64,000 bases of DNA from Eilatimonas milleporae (GTDB taxonomy: Bacteria > Pseudomonadota > Alphaproteobacteria > Sphingomonadales > Kordiimonadaceae): assembly GCF_003688555.1 (NCBI RefSeq), contig NZ_REFR01000011.1:372001-436000 (forward strand), read 5' to 3'. The notes below the pieces were generated by a model that did not search any database, was not told the origin of the DNA, and saw only the letters and a program-made list of their open reading frames with translations. Shown in pieces: positions 37,022-44,432 of this stretch. Every line of letters begins with the position of its first letter. Position 1 is the first letter of the stretch. Made by a program: the position numbers and the translations under genes.

Positions 37022-38628
37022 TGCGCGCCATCCGCCGCTATACCCGCAGTTCCAGCGTCGCGCTCGGCGGCCTGTTCTCGCTTGTGCTGCTGCTGGGGGT
37101 GTTCTTTGCCGCCTATTTCATCATCGTCGCCGGGGACGAGACCCTGACCCGCGACGCCGGTGCCGCCATCGACGCCGACATGCGCGGCTTCCGCGAGGTC
37201 GCGGCGACGGGCGGCCGCCCGGCGGTCGACCGTCTGCTGGCGGCGCGTCTCGGCGATCCGCGCGGCGGGTTTTATTACGCCCTGAAAGAGCCGGACGGCC
37301 GCATCGCCGCCGGCAATCTGGCCGCCTGGCCCGGCAATCCGGTCACCCGCCTGCGCGAGGGGGTGATCTCGTTCGAGCTGCCGCCCCCGCCCGAGGGCGC
37401 GGCCCGCCCCCCTGATGCCGCGCGGGACAGCGGCCCCTCCGGTGGCGGCGTCCTGTCGGCGGCGGCTGAAATCACCGGCGGGCACCGGGTGATCATGGCG
37501 AAAATCCTGACACTGGATGACGGCGCCCATCTGCTGATCGGTCGCGGCATCGACGATCTGCGCTATACCCAGTGGTTCGCCCGCACCTTCGGCTGGGTGA
37601 TGATCGGGGTGTTTCTGCTGATCGCCGGCACCAGCCTGTCGGTCGGTCTCTATGTCGTGAACCGCATCAACCGCATCGCCGACACGGCGGACCGCATCAT
37701 TTCCACCGGCAATCTGTCCGCGCGGCTGCCGGTGGACAGCAGCTGGGACGACCTCAGCAAGCTGTCCATGGCCCTCAACCGCATGCTGGACGAGCTTCAG
37801 GCCCTGGTCGACGGGGTCAAGTCGGTCTCGGACAGCATCGCCCACGATCTGCGCACGCCGCTGACCCGTCTGCGCGGCCACCTTGAATCCGTCGACGATG
37901 CCGACCGGCGCGACGCCCTCCTGCGCGAGACGGACAATATCCTTGCCATTTTCAACGGGCTTCTGCGCATCACCGAGATCGAGACGCGCAAGCAGACCTC
38001 CGCCTTCCGCCGCACCGATCTGGCGCCCATCCTGCGCGATGTCGCGGAAATGTATCAGCCCCTGGCCGAGGACAAGGGCCTCGCCCTCATGGTCGAGACC
38101 GTGCCCGCCCCCCTGTTCGGCGACCGCGACCTGCTGTTCCAGATGATCTCCAACCTTGTCGACAACGCGGTGAAATTCACCCCCGCCGGCGGCCGCATTC
38201 ACCTGCGCCTTGACGGGGGCGCGGAGACCGTCGCGCTGGATATTTGCGACAGCGGCATCGGCGTGCCGCCGGGCCTGCGCCAGGATGTGCTGAAACGCTT
38301 TTTCCGCGTCGACAAAAGCCGCACGGCCGCCGGCAACGGCCTCGGCCTGGCGCTGGTGGCGGCGGTCGTCAGCCTCCACGGCGGCACGCTCGACCTGACC
38401 GATGGCGATCTGGCCGATGGCGACTTGGCCGGTGGCGACCTGATTGATGGCGATTTGGCCGATGGGCCGGATGAAACGGAAAGCGGCAGGGGCGCGACGG
38501 GAAAGGGCGGCGGCGGGCCCGGCCTGTGCTGCCGCATCCGCCTGCCCGCCCGGCGTGGTCTTTTTATGGATCAGGCCCCGGACCGCGCTACGGATCGCGC
38601 TACGGACCGCGCTACGGATCGGGCCTGA
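37021..38628 (+). CDS. Membrane sensor histidine kinase
   Basis: The 535-aa kinase has transmembrane helices at about 16-38 and 195-217 around a periplasmic sensor of about 155 residues. A HAMP domain follows, then the dimerisation box SIAHDLRTPLTRL with H275, NLVDNAVKFTPAG, DSGIGVPPG and GNGLGLALV. It pairs with the overlapping OmpR regulator. The C-terminus carries low-complexity additions encoded by tandem repeats: DGDLADGDLAGGDL-type units, then four DRAT-type units. These lie after the ATPase domain and are probably dispensable. Confidence 0.9.
   Translation: MRAIRRYTRSSSVALGGLFSLVLLLGVFFAAYFIIVAGDETLTRDAGAAIDADMRGFREVAATGGRPAVDRLLAARLGDPRGGFYYALKEPDGRIAAGNLAAWPGNPVTRLREGVISFELPPPPEGAARPPDAARDSGPSGGGVLSAAAEITGGHRVIMAKILTLDDGAHLLIGRGIDDLRYTQWFARTFGWVMIGVFLLIAGTSLSVGLYVVNRINRIADTADRIISTGNLSARLPVDSSWDDLSKLSMALNRMLDELQALVDGVKSVSDSIAHDLRTPLTRLRGHLESVDDADRRDALLRETDNILAIFNGLLRITEIETRKQTSAFRRTDLAPILRDVAEMYQPLAEDKGLALMVETVPAPLFGDRDLLFQMISNLVDNAVKFTPAGGRIHLRLDGGAETVALDICDSGIGVPPGLRQDVLKRFFRVDKSRTAAGNGLGLALVAAVVSLHGGTLDLTDGDLADGDLAGGDLIDGDLADGPDETESGRGATGKGGGGPGLCCRIRLPARRGLFMDQAPDRATDRATDRATDRA
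38400..38627. repeat. In-frame tandem repeats at the kinase 3' end
   Basis: GATGGCGATCTGGCC-like 15-bp units recur at about 38400-38465, and 12-bp GCGCTACGGATC-like units at about 38585-38625. Both periods are multiples of three, so the frame is kept. Confidence 0.65.
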
Positions 38629-38638
38629 TATATCTGGC

Positions 38639-39172
38639 TCATCCCTGTTTCTGCATGAACAGCGTCACCTCCGCCATCACCAGGCCGAATTTCTGGATAT
38701 AGGACCGGTTGACGATGGTGCGGTCGTCAAACGCCCAGATCCAGTCCTTGAAGGCGACGCGGTATTCACTGTCGCCCACCGGCAGGTCCATCTCGTACCG
38801 CCAGTAGACCGCATTGCCGTAAGCCGTGCCGGTGGCCGGCCCGGCGATATCGTCCGCCATGCCCTCATAGGTACCCTCAGCCGTCTCGCGGATGGTCCAG
38901 ATGCGCTTTTCCACCCCCTCGCCCAGGCTGTAGGCAAAGGTCTCGTCCAGTGTCAGCACGCCGTCCGCCACGCTGCCATCGATATCCACCTCGAACCGTT
39001 GCAACAGATCGCCGGACCGGTCCTGCACGATGCCCCAGGCCTTCACCTCGCCGTCGAAAAACGTGTACAGGTCAAAGGTCGGCGGATCGTCCAGATAGCG
39101 GCTGCCGTCGATGGACTTCGAACAGGCCGACAGCAGCAGCGCCGCCGCGATCAGAAGAATCGACGCTTTCAT
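38639..39172 (-). CDS. DUF3833-family lipoprotein
   Basis: The 177-aa precursor has a lipoprotein signal (LLIAAALLLSAC, lipidated Cys at about 17). The mature part follows DUF3833: FDLYTFFDGEVKAWGIVQDRSG, then VYWRYEMDLPV and FKDWIWAFDDRTIVNRSYIQKFG. In many marine proteobacteria this gene belongs to a lipid-modification and stress cluster with SDR, NTF2-like, DUF2878, chalcone-isomerase-like and CFA-synthase-like genes; most of those precede it here. Its role is unknown. It overlaps the upstream gene by 4 bp. Confidence 0.85.
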   Translation of the reverse strand: MKASILLIAAALLLSACSKSIDGSRYLDDPPTFDLYTFFDGEVKAWGIVQDRSGDLLQRFEVDIDGSVADGVLTLDETFAYSLGEGVEKRIWTIRETAEGTYEGMADDIAGPATGTAYGNAVYWRYEMDLPVGDSEYRVAFKDWIWAFDDRTIVNRSYIQKFGLVMAEVTLFMQKQG

Positions 39173-39693
39173 CCCCGCTCTCCCAGCAGTTTTTTGCGGA
39201 ATTTCGGCTGGGACGACTTTTCATCCAGCCAGATGCCGAAAAACCGTTCGCTGAACTGGGGCTCCTCGATGGTGCCGATCAGCGTGCCGTTGCGGTAAAA
39301 CAGGGTGTGGCCGCTTTCGTCCGCCACACCGGTGATGTTGGTGTTCTTGTCCACGTCGGGAATGATGCTGCGCATCTGCTCATACCAGCGCGCCAGGGTG
39401 ATTTCGTCGTCGAAACCCTGTCCGCGGATTTCGGTGATGGTGCGCTTGGCGATCTGCTCGCCCTTCAGCTTGCGCAGATAGTTCAGCGTCAGGGCAAAGG
39501 GCGCATCGCCCGACCAGCTGCCCTCGGGCGCGTACAGCTCGGCGTCATACACCTTCCAGAACAGGACCTTCAGCCGGGCCTTGCCGACAAGGCCGGCGTC
39601 GGGCACATGCTGGCGGGCGGTTTGCAGGTCGGCGGTCGCGGGGTTTGCCATCAGCAGGCAAAGGCCGATCATCATCAGACATATCCTTGTCAT
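39169..39693 (-). CDS. Chalcone isomerase-like periplasmic protein
   Basis: The 174-aa precursor has a signal peptide (to about PATA, residue 21) and the bacterial chalcone-isomerase-like pattern: GKARLKVLFWKVYDAELYAP, LTLNYLRKLKGEQIAKRT, and LFYRNGTLIGTIEEPQFSERFFGIWLDE. The fold resembles plant chalcone isomerase, but the plant catalytic residues are not expected in this group. It lies in the SDR/DUF2878/DUF3833 operon. Confidence 0.82.
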   Translation of the reverse strand: MTRICLMMIGLCLLMANPATADLQTARQHVPDAGLVGKARLKVLFWKVYDAELYAPEGSWSGDAPFALTLNYLRKLKGEQIAKRTITEIRGQGFDDEITLARWYEQMRSIIPDVDKNTNITGVADESGHTLFYRNGTLIGTIEEPQFSERFFGIWLDEKSSQPKFRKKLLGERG

Positions 39694-39753
39694 GGTTTCA
39701 ATCCTTGTCGTTGGGGGTTAAGGCTCTCGCTCACGGTGTGGGGGTCTTCAAAG

Positions 39754-39855
39754 TCATGGGATTTCTGCCCTCATGGGATTTCTGCCCTCATGGGATTTCT
39801 GCCCTCATGGGATTTCTGCCCTCATGGGATTTCTGTCCTTAGGGGATCTCTATGG
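39754..39855. repeat. 17-bp tandem repeat between two operon genes
   Basis: TCATGGGATTTCTGCCC is repeated five times head to tail from 39754 to 39838 (the last copy with one change), followed by a degenerate sixth. It fills most of the gap between the DUF2878 gene and the chalcone-isomerase-like gene. It sits where this gene cluster often has additional genes in other bacteria. Confidence 0.85.
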
Positions 39856-40437
39856 TCACGGGGCGGAGGGGGCCGGCACGGCCGTCCCGGTCTCTGCTCC
39901 GGTCTTTGTGCCGGTCTCGTATCTGTCCGCTTTTCTGTCCGCTTTTCGGGCAACGGCCAGGAACACGGGCATCAGACAGGCCCAGGCGCCGCCGATGATC
40001 AGGCCGGCCAGCCAGTCCTCGACGCCGAAGGTCACCGCCCCCATGCGCATGCCGGCGAAATAGCTCAGCGGCGCGGAAATCCCCGCCGCCACGCTGGCCA
40101 GGCGCGGCCGGGTCAGCAGATAGCGCAGGCTGTTGCGCAGCGCCCCGGCAAAGCCCAGCCACAGGCCCGCCAGCCACAGCGGGATCGCCAGCACCTCCGG
40201 CGCCGGGTCGAAGACGAACACGCCGCTCACGCTCAGCACGCTGTCCAGGGTGATGCCCATGCCGGCGCACAGCATCATCACCGCCGCTTCGCCGCGCCGG
40301 TCGCGGCTCAGCGTCAGGTGCAGGGCCAAAAGCCCGGCCAGCAGCCATGTCCACGGCTCGCGGCCGAGAATGGCGGTGAACCAGATCCCTTGATAGACAA
40401 GGAAATTCAGAACCTTGGGATAGGACAGGCGTGTCAT
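39856..40437 (-). CDS. DUF2878-family membrane protein
   Basis: The 193-aa protein is mostly hydrophobic with about six membrane helices: LNFLVYQGIWFTAILG, WTWLLAGLLALHL, AAVMMLCAGMGITLDS, IPLWLAGLWLGFAGAL, and two later ones. This is the DUF2878 layout. I use the ATG at 40437 with GGAG eight bases upstream; an ATG six codons earlier (40455) is also possible. The tail has a charged low-complexity stretch (KADRKADRYETGTKTGAETGT). The cluster context suggests an envelope lipid role. Confidence 0.75.
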   Translation of the reverse strand: MTRLSYPKVLNFLVYQGIWFTAILGREPWTWLLAGLLALHLTLSRDRRGEAAVMMLCAGMGITLDSVLSVSGVFVFDPAPEVLAIPLWLAGLWLGFAGALRNSLRYLLTRPRLASVAAGISAPLSYFAGMRMGAVTFGVEDWLAGLIIGGAWACLMPVFLAVARKADRKADRYETGTKTGAETGTAVPAPSAP

Positions 40438-40565
40438 GGGGGTCTCCGCTGTCATGTCGGTTTTCCGTGTCGGGGGGAACGGGCCGGCCTCTGTGTCGGG
40501 GGCCGGGCCGGTCCCGGTCCTGTGTGTCCCGGTGTTTTGTGTCCCGCTGTTTTGGTCCGGTGCCG

Positions 40566-41309
40566 TCATGCCTTGGCGCTCTGCGTTTTCATCCGCCGGC
40601 ACAGCGCCACCTGCCACGACACCGGCAGGCTGGACAGGGTGCGGATGATGGCGGCGAACAGGGTCGGGAAATAGCCGGTCGCCGTGCCGCGCTTGACCGC
40701 GTTCAGGATGGCGTCCGCCGCCTGTTCGGCGCTGATGCGCATGGGCATGTCGAAATCGTTTTTGTCCGTCAGCGGCGTCTTGACGAACCCGGGCGAGACC
40801 GTCTGCACGCGGATGCCGCGCGCCTTCAGGTCCACATCCATGGTTTTCGCCAGGTAAAACAGCGCCGCCTTGCTGGCACCGTAGGCCTGGCTGCGGGTAA
40901 AGGGCAGCAGCCGCGCCAGACTGTCGACAAAAACCAGCTGGTCGCCCCGCCGCAGGTTCGGCAGCAGGATCTGCAAACAGTTCACCGCGCCGAAGAAATT
41001 GGTGTCGAACACCCGCCGGAACATGTCGGCGTCCCAGCTGTCCACATCCACATATTCGCAGGTGCCCGCGTTCAGCAGCACGGCATCGAACCGCCGGTCC
41101 GCCAGCGCGAAGCCGCAGGCGTCCGCGTCCGTCACGTCGAAGGCCAGTGGCTCGATCGTCGCCAGCGCCCCGGCATGCTGCTCCGCCAGCGCGCGCAGGC
41201 GCTCCTCGTTGCGTCCGCAGGCGGTCACATGCCAGCCGCGATAGGCCGCCGCCAGGGCGGTCGCCCGGCCGATGCCCGAACTGGCGCCGGTGATCAGCAT
41301 CCGTTTCAT
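40566..41309 (-). CDS. Short-chain dehydrogenase/reductase
   Basis: The 247-aa enzyme has the cofactor motif TGASSGIGRATALA at the N-terminus, NAG in LLNAGTCEY, the catalytic Ser in FVDSLAR, and YGASKAAL with the active Tyr and Lys. It overlaps the NTF2-like gene by 4 bp. In the conserved cluster it accompanies DUF2878 and chalcone-isomerase-like genes; its substrate is not known. Confidence 0.9.
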   Translation of the reverse strand: MKRMLITGASSGIGRATALAAAYRGWHVTACGRNEERLRALAEQHAGALATIEPLAFDVTDADACGFALADRRFDAVLLNAGTCEYVDVDSWDADMFRRVFDTNFFGAVNCLQILLPNLRRGDQLVFVDSLARLLPFTRSQAYGASKAALFYLAKTMDVDLKARGIRVQTVSPGFVKTPLTDKNDFDMPMRISAEQAADAILNAVKRGTATGYFPTLFAAIIRTLSSLPVSWQVALCRRMKTQSAKA

Positions 41310-41728
41310 GCCGCCATCCTCCGGCGCAGGCCGCTGACGGCCCGGCCCAACAGGGGCACATGCTCGTAGATCATCGCGCCCATGTCATAATAATCGCGCT
41401 GGGCGCTCACCAGCCCGCCGTCCAGCGTCACCACGCTGAACCCGTCCACCGTGATCGCCGCGCCGCCGCGCAGCCGCCGGTGGCGGAACCGCATGGTCCA
41501 GGACACATAGCCGGTGTCGGCCCGCACCGACATGCTGGTGATGTCGAACCGGCAGGACACGCAGTTTTCCAGCAATCTGTCGAAATAGCGCGCCACCGCC
41601 GCCAGCCCGGTGTGCCGGGTGACGGGGTCGGTAAACACCACGCTGTCGCTGTAAACCTGTGGCAGGCGCGCCGCCGAACCGGGGCCGAGGCTGCGGTAAA
41701 ACTCCGCGAATGTCGCAAGGGCTGTCAT
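41306..41728 (-). CDS. NTF2/SnoaL-like protein, first gene of the SDR operon
   Basis: The 140-aa protein starts MTALATFAEFYRSLG and shows the NTF2-like pattern: VYSDSVVFTDPVTRHTGLAAVARYFDRLLEN, then YVSWTMRFRHRRL and DYYDMGAMIYEHVPLLG. The frame continues upstream, but the ATG at 41728 is where family similarity begins. It is the promoter-proximal gene of the operon and lies about 100 bp from a strong dyad. Confidence 0.82.
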   Translation of the reverse strand: MTALATFAEFYRSLGPGSAARLPQVYSDSVVFTDPVTRHTGLAAVARYFDRLLENCVSCRFDITSMSVRADTGYVSWTMRFRHRRLRGGAAITVDGFSVVTLDGGLVSAQRDYYDMGAMIYEHVPLLGRAVSGLRRRMAA

Positions 41729-41827
41729 AAGGTCTCTCTCACCTTTCCAAAAGGCGCCGCCCACAAGCGGAACGGCCAGGATTGACCCCACCATGACAGC
41801 CGCCCCCTTACGCCGGCATGGCCGCCG

Positions 41828-41845
41828 CATTACATCGGTGTAATG
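41828..41845. promoter_or_regulatory. Operator-like dyad upstream of the SDR operon
   Basis: CATTACA, four bases, TGTAATG: a perfect 7-bp inverted repeat about 100 bp upstream of the NTF2-like gene. MerR-type regulators, including light-sensing LitR/CarH proteins that control related gene clusters in other bacteria, bind dyads of this general kind. No such regulator gene is in the window. Confidence 0.45.
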
Positions 41846-41973
41846 TTCGGGATGTGGGGGAAAGGTGTAGGGACGGCCCGCGCGCCACAGCATGGCGGGC
41901 CGGGCCGGGACAGCGCCGCACACGACCACCGGGGGAAAGCCGGGGGACTGATCAGTCAGTCAGCCGGCATTTT

Positions 41974-43067
41974 CTTATGGCCGTTTCGCAGTTTCAGATC
42001 TGCTATAACCATGGAACAGCGGGACCGTCAGTTGATGGCGTTGCGGTCGGCCCGCAGTTTCAGATCTGCTATAACAAATCTATCAGTCTTTAGGAGCCAA
42101 ATAATGTTGCGGTCGGCCCGCAGTTTCAGATCTGCTATAACGGTCCGGCGAAACCCGCCTTCCGGAAGTCTGTTGCGGTCGGCCCGCAGTTTCAGATCTG
42201 CTATAACTGTCGGCGGCGGCGCGCTCGACCTCGAGGCGTTGCGGTCGGCCCGCAGTTTCAGATCTGCTATAACGCGTTTTTCCGGCGGTGTGATGGATGC
42301 GCGGTTGCGGTCGGCCCGCAGTTTCAGATCTGCTATAACCAAAGGGCTTGAATTATAAGTTTCCGTAAAGTTGCGGTCGGCCCGCAGTTTCAGATCTGCT
42401 ATAACCGCCACTGTTTTTGCAAATGTGCCCTTCAGTTGCGGTCGGCCCGCAGTTTCAGATCTGCTATAACCGATGTCGCCTCCGCCTCCGCCAGATTGCG
42501 CAGTTGCGGTCGGCCCGCAGTTTCAGATCTGCTATAACGCCTGCTCATGGGCATGGATCAGGACCGGAGTTGCGGTCGGCCCGCAGTTTCAGATCTGCTA
42601 TAACCTCACCCGTCAAGGGGTCCGGCACGCTGTCGTTGCGGTCGGCCCGCAGTTTCAGATCTGCTATAACCACCGTTTTCGTGCGGGGGACGCGGTGGAT
42701 AGTTGCGGTCGGCCCGCAGTTTCAGATCTGCTATAACGACCGCACAGGGCTTAAGCCTGTGGAAAAAGTTGCGGTCGGCCCGCAGTTTCAGATCTGCTAT
42801 AACCGTGGCTTCGCGTCAAAATACATCACTGGTGTTGCGGTCGGCCCGCAGTTTCAGATCTGCTATAACAGAACCGTTCGTCCAAATTGCCGCGAAACTG
42901 TTGCGGTCGGCCCGCAGTTTCAGATCTGCTATAACCATCAGGCCCCTATCGTCCTGCCTGGCTCCGTTGCGGTCGGCCCGCAGTTTCAGATCTGCTATAA
43001 CGCGGGATCGAGGCTTGAGCCCTGGAAAAGAGTTGCGGTCGGCCCGCAGTTTCAGATCTGCTATAAC
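41974..43067 (+). CRISPR. CRISPR array 1, type II-C: 17 repeats, 16 spacers
   Basis: The 36-bp repeat begins GTTGCGGTCGGCCC and ends CAGATCTGCTATAAC. Spacers are 29-32 bp, mostly 30. Sixteen repeats are intact; the leftmost (41974-42009) is degenerate in its 5' half but keeps the 3' half. The end TGCTATAAC is an extended -10 promoter element, as in Neisseria type II-C repeats, so each repeat can start a + strand crRNA. A hairpin with a T-run follows the last repeat on the same strand, and the + strand tracrRNA pairs with this repeat strand. Confidence 0.97.
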
Positions 43068-43069
43068 GG

Positions 43070-43118
43070 ATGTCCGGATAATGCCATGAAATCCATCGGC
43101 TTTTTCCGGACATTTTTT
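43070..43118 (+). terminator. Terminator and conserved flank after array 1
   Basis: ATGTCCGGA (43070-43078) and TCCGGACAT (43105-43113) form a perfect 9-bp stem followed by six T on the + strand. The whole flank is nearly identical to 49594-49665 after array 2. It supports + strand transcription of the array and may also be the adaptation-side leader. Confidence 0.7.
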
Positions 43119-43137
43119 GTCAAAAACGGGTCCATGG

Positions 43138-43467
43138 TCAAAAAAGGGTCAGTTGATCGGGCGGTTTTTCGGACGAATCCGGGGCCTTGCCGTAAAAGCT
43201 TTTGATGCTTTCATACTGCTTGTCGGTAAAGCTCAGGATTTTCACCTTGCCGGCTTCGGGCAGGGCGCGCTCGATCCGGCCGGCGATGGCGTCCACCTGT
43301 TCCTTGCCCTTGCAGTATCGCACATAGACCGAAAATTGCGACATCTCGAACCCCTCGTCCAGCAGGAAATGGCGGAAGCGCGCGGCCGCCTTGCGCTCCG
43401 GCTTTTCCGTGACCGGCAGGTCGAACATGACAAGCATCCACATGATCCGGTATCCGCTCAGATGCAT
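43138..43467 (-). CDS. cas2: CRISPR-associated endonuclease Cas2
   Basis: The 109-aa protein has the Cas2 ferredoxin-like fold: WMLVMFDLPV with the conserved Asp, then RFRHFLLDEGFEMSQFSVYVRYC and a KVKILSFTDKQYESI strand-helix. Together with Cas1 it inserts new spacers. The start is 11 bp downstream of the cas1 stop. The 3' end runs into the flank shared with array 2, which appears to include a decayed copy of the last part of this gene. Confidence 0.95.
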   Translation of the reverse strand: MHLSGYRIMWMLVMFDLPVTEKPERKAAARFRHFLLDEGFEMSQFSVYVRYCKGKEQVDAIAGRIERALPEAGKVKILSFTDKQYESIKSFYGKAPDSSEKPPDQLTLF

Positions 43468-43478
43468 GGCCGGGCCGC

Positions 43479-44408
43479 TCAGGCTGACACATCCGGGTTC
43501 AACAGCGCCGCCAGGTGCAGGTCGGTCGGCGCCTCCGGCAGGGCCAGCGTGCCGCCGTCGCCCTCATACACCCCGCCCAGCGACGCGGCCAGCCGGTGCA
43601 GCACCGTCATCAGCGGGCTGACCCCCTGCGGTGACGGCATGTCCCATGTGCTCAGCGCCGCCAGATGGCGCTTGGCCGTGGGCGACACATCCGTCTGCCC
43701 CTGTTTCATCAGCCCCTTGACGCTCAGGTCCACATAGGGCCGGAAGGGCTCCATCAGGTCGTCGGCCAGCGCCATGGCATTGGTGCGGTTGCCGTGGTGC
43801 AGGCCCAGCGTCGGGTGCAGGCCGGCGGCGGCGATGGCCCGCGCCGTCACCGCGCGCAGCACGGTGTAGCCGTAATTCAGCAGGGCGTTGGCCCCGTCCG
43901 CGCCCCGGTCGCGGCTGAAATCCGGCCCCATCATCAACGGCCAGTAGCGCCGCGCCGCCTGCGCCTCCACATTGTCCGGGTCGCCCGAACGCACCCTGGC
44001 CGCCAGCGCCGCCACCCCGGCATGCGGTGCGCCCGCCGCCCGCAGGGCCTGTGCCTGGGCGGCGATCTTGGCGCGGACGATCTGTTGCCACAGGCGTTTG
44101 TTGCGCGGCCGGCCGGCGCCGGCCTGGGCCGCCATGCGCCCGCCCTGTCCGTAATGCCCCGACAGTGGCCACAGCCAGCCGACCGGCCGGAACCGCTCGT
44201 CGCAGGGGATCAGCAGGGCGTTGCGGTCCGCCAGCGCACAGACCAGCCGGTTGGAATAGCGCGCCTGCCGTGCCGTGACGATCACGGCGGCGATATCGTC
44301 CAGCGGCACCCGCCCGGCCTCTCCGTCATCCGTTTCCACCACCAGGAAACCCCGCGCCACATGCAGATAGCGCTCCTCGCCGGCGATCTCGATGATGCGT
44401 CCCGGCAT
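43479..44408 (-). CDS. cas1: CRISPR-associated integrase Cas1
   Basis: The 309-aa protein has the type II Cas1 layout. An N-terminal beta domain (YLHVARGFLVVE ... PLDDIAAVIV) precedes the catalytic domain with LNYGYTVLRAVTARAIAAAGLHPTLGLHHGN, which holds the metal-binding Glu region and His, and LADDLMEPFRPYVD. The 24-bp gap to cas9 and 11-bp gap to cas2 indicate one operon. With no csn2 or cas4, the system is type II-C. Confidence 0.96.
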   Translation of the reverse strand: MPGRIIEIAGEERYLHVARGFLVVETDDGEAGRVPLDDIAAVIVTARQARYSNRLVCALADRNALLIPCDERFRPVGWLWPLSGHYGQGGRMAAQAGAGRPRNKRLWQQIVRAKIAAQAQALRAAGAPHAGVAALAARVRSGDPDNVEAQAARRYWPLMMGPDFSRDRGADGANALLNYGYTVLRAVTARAIAAAGLHPTLGLHHGNRTNAMALADDLMEPFRPYVDLSVKGLMKQGQTDVSPTAKRHLAALSTWDMPSPQGVSPLMTVLHRLAASLGGVYEGDGGTLALPEAPTDLHLAALLNPDVSA

Positions 44409-44432
44409 GGCGGCCCGCTCCCCTGTTCGCTT

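Noticed and set aside
42028-42411. Repeating-peptide open frames across the CRISPR arrays
   Set aside because: They are translations of the CRISPR repeat itself, with a period of about 22 residues. The same happens at 48370-49592.
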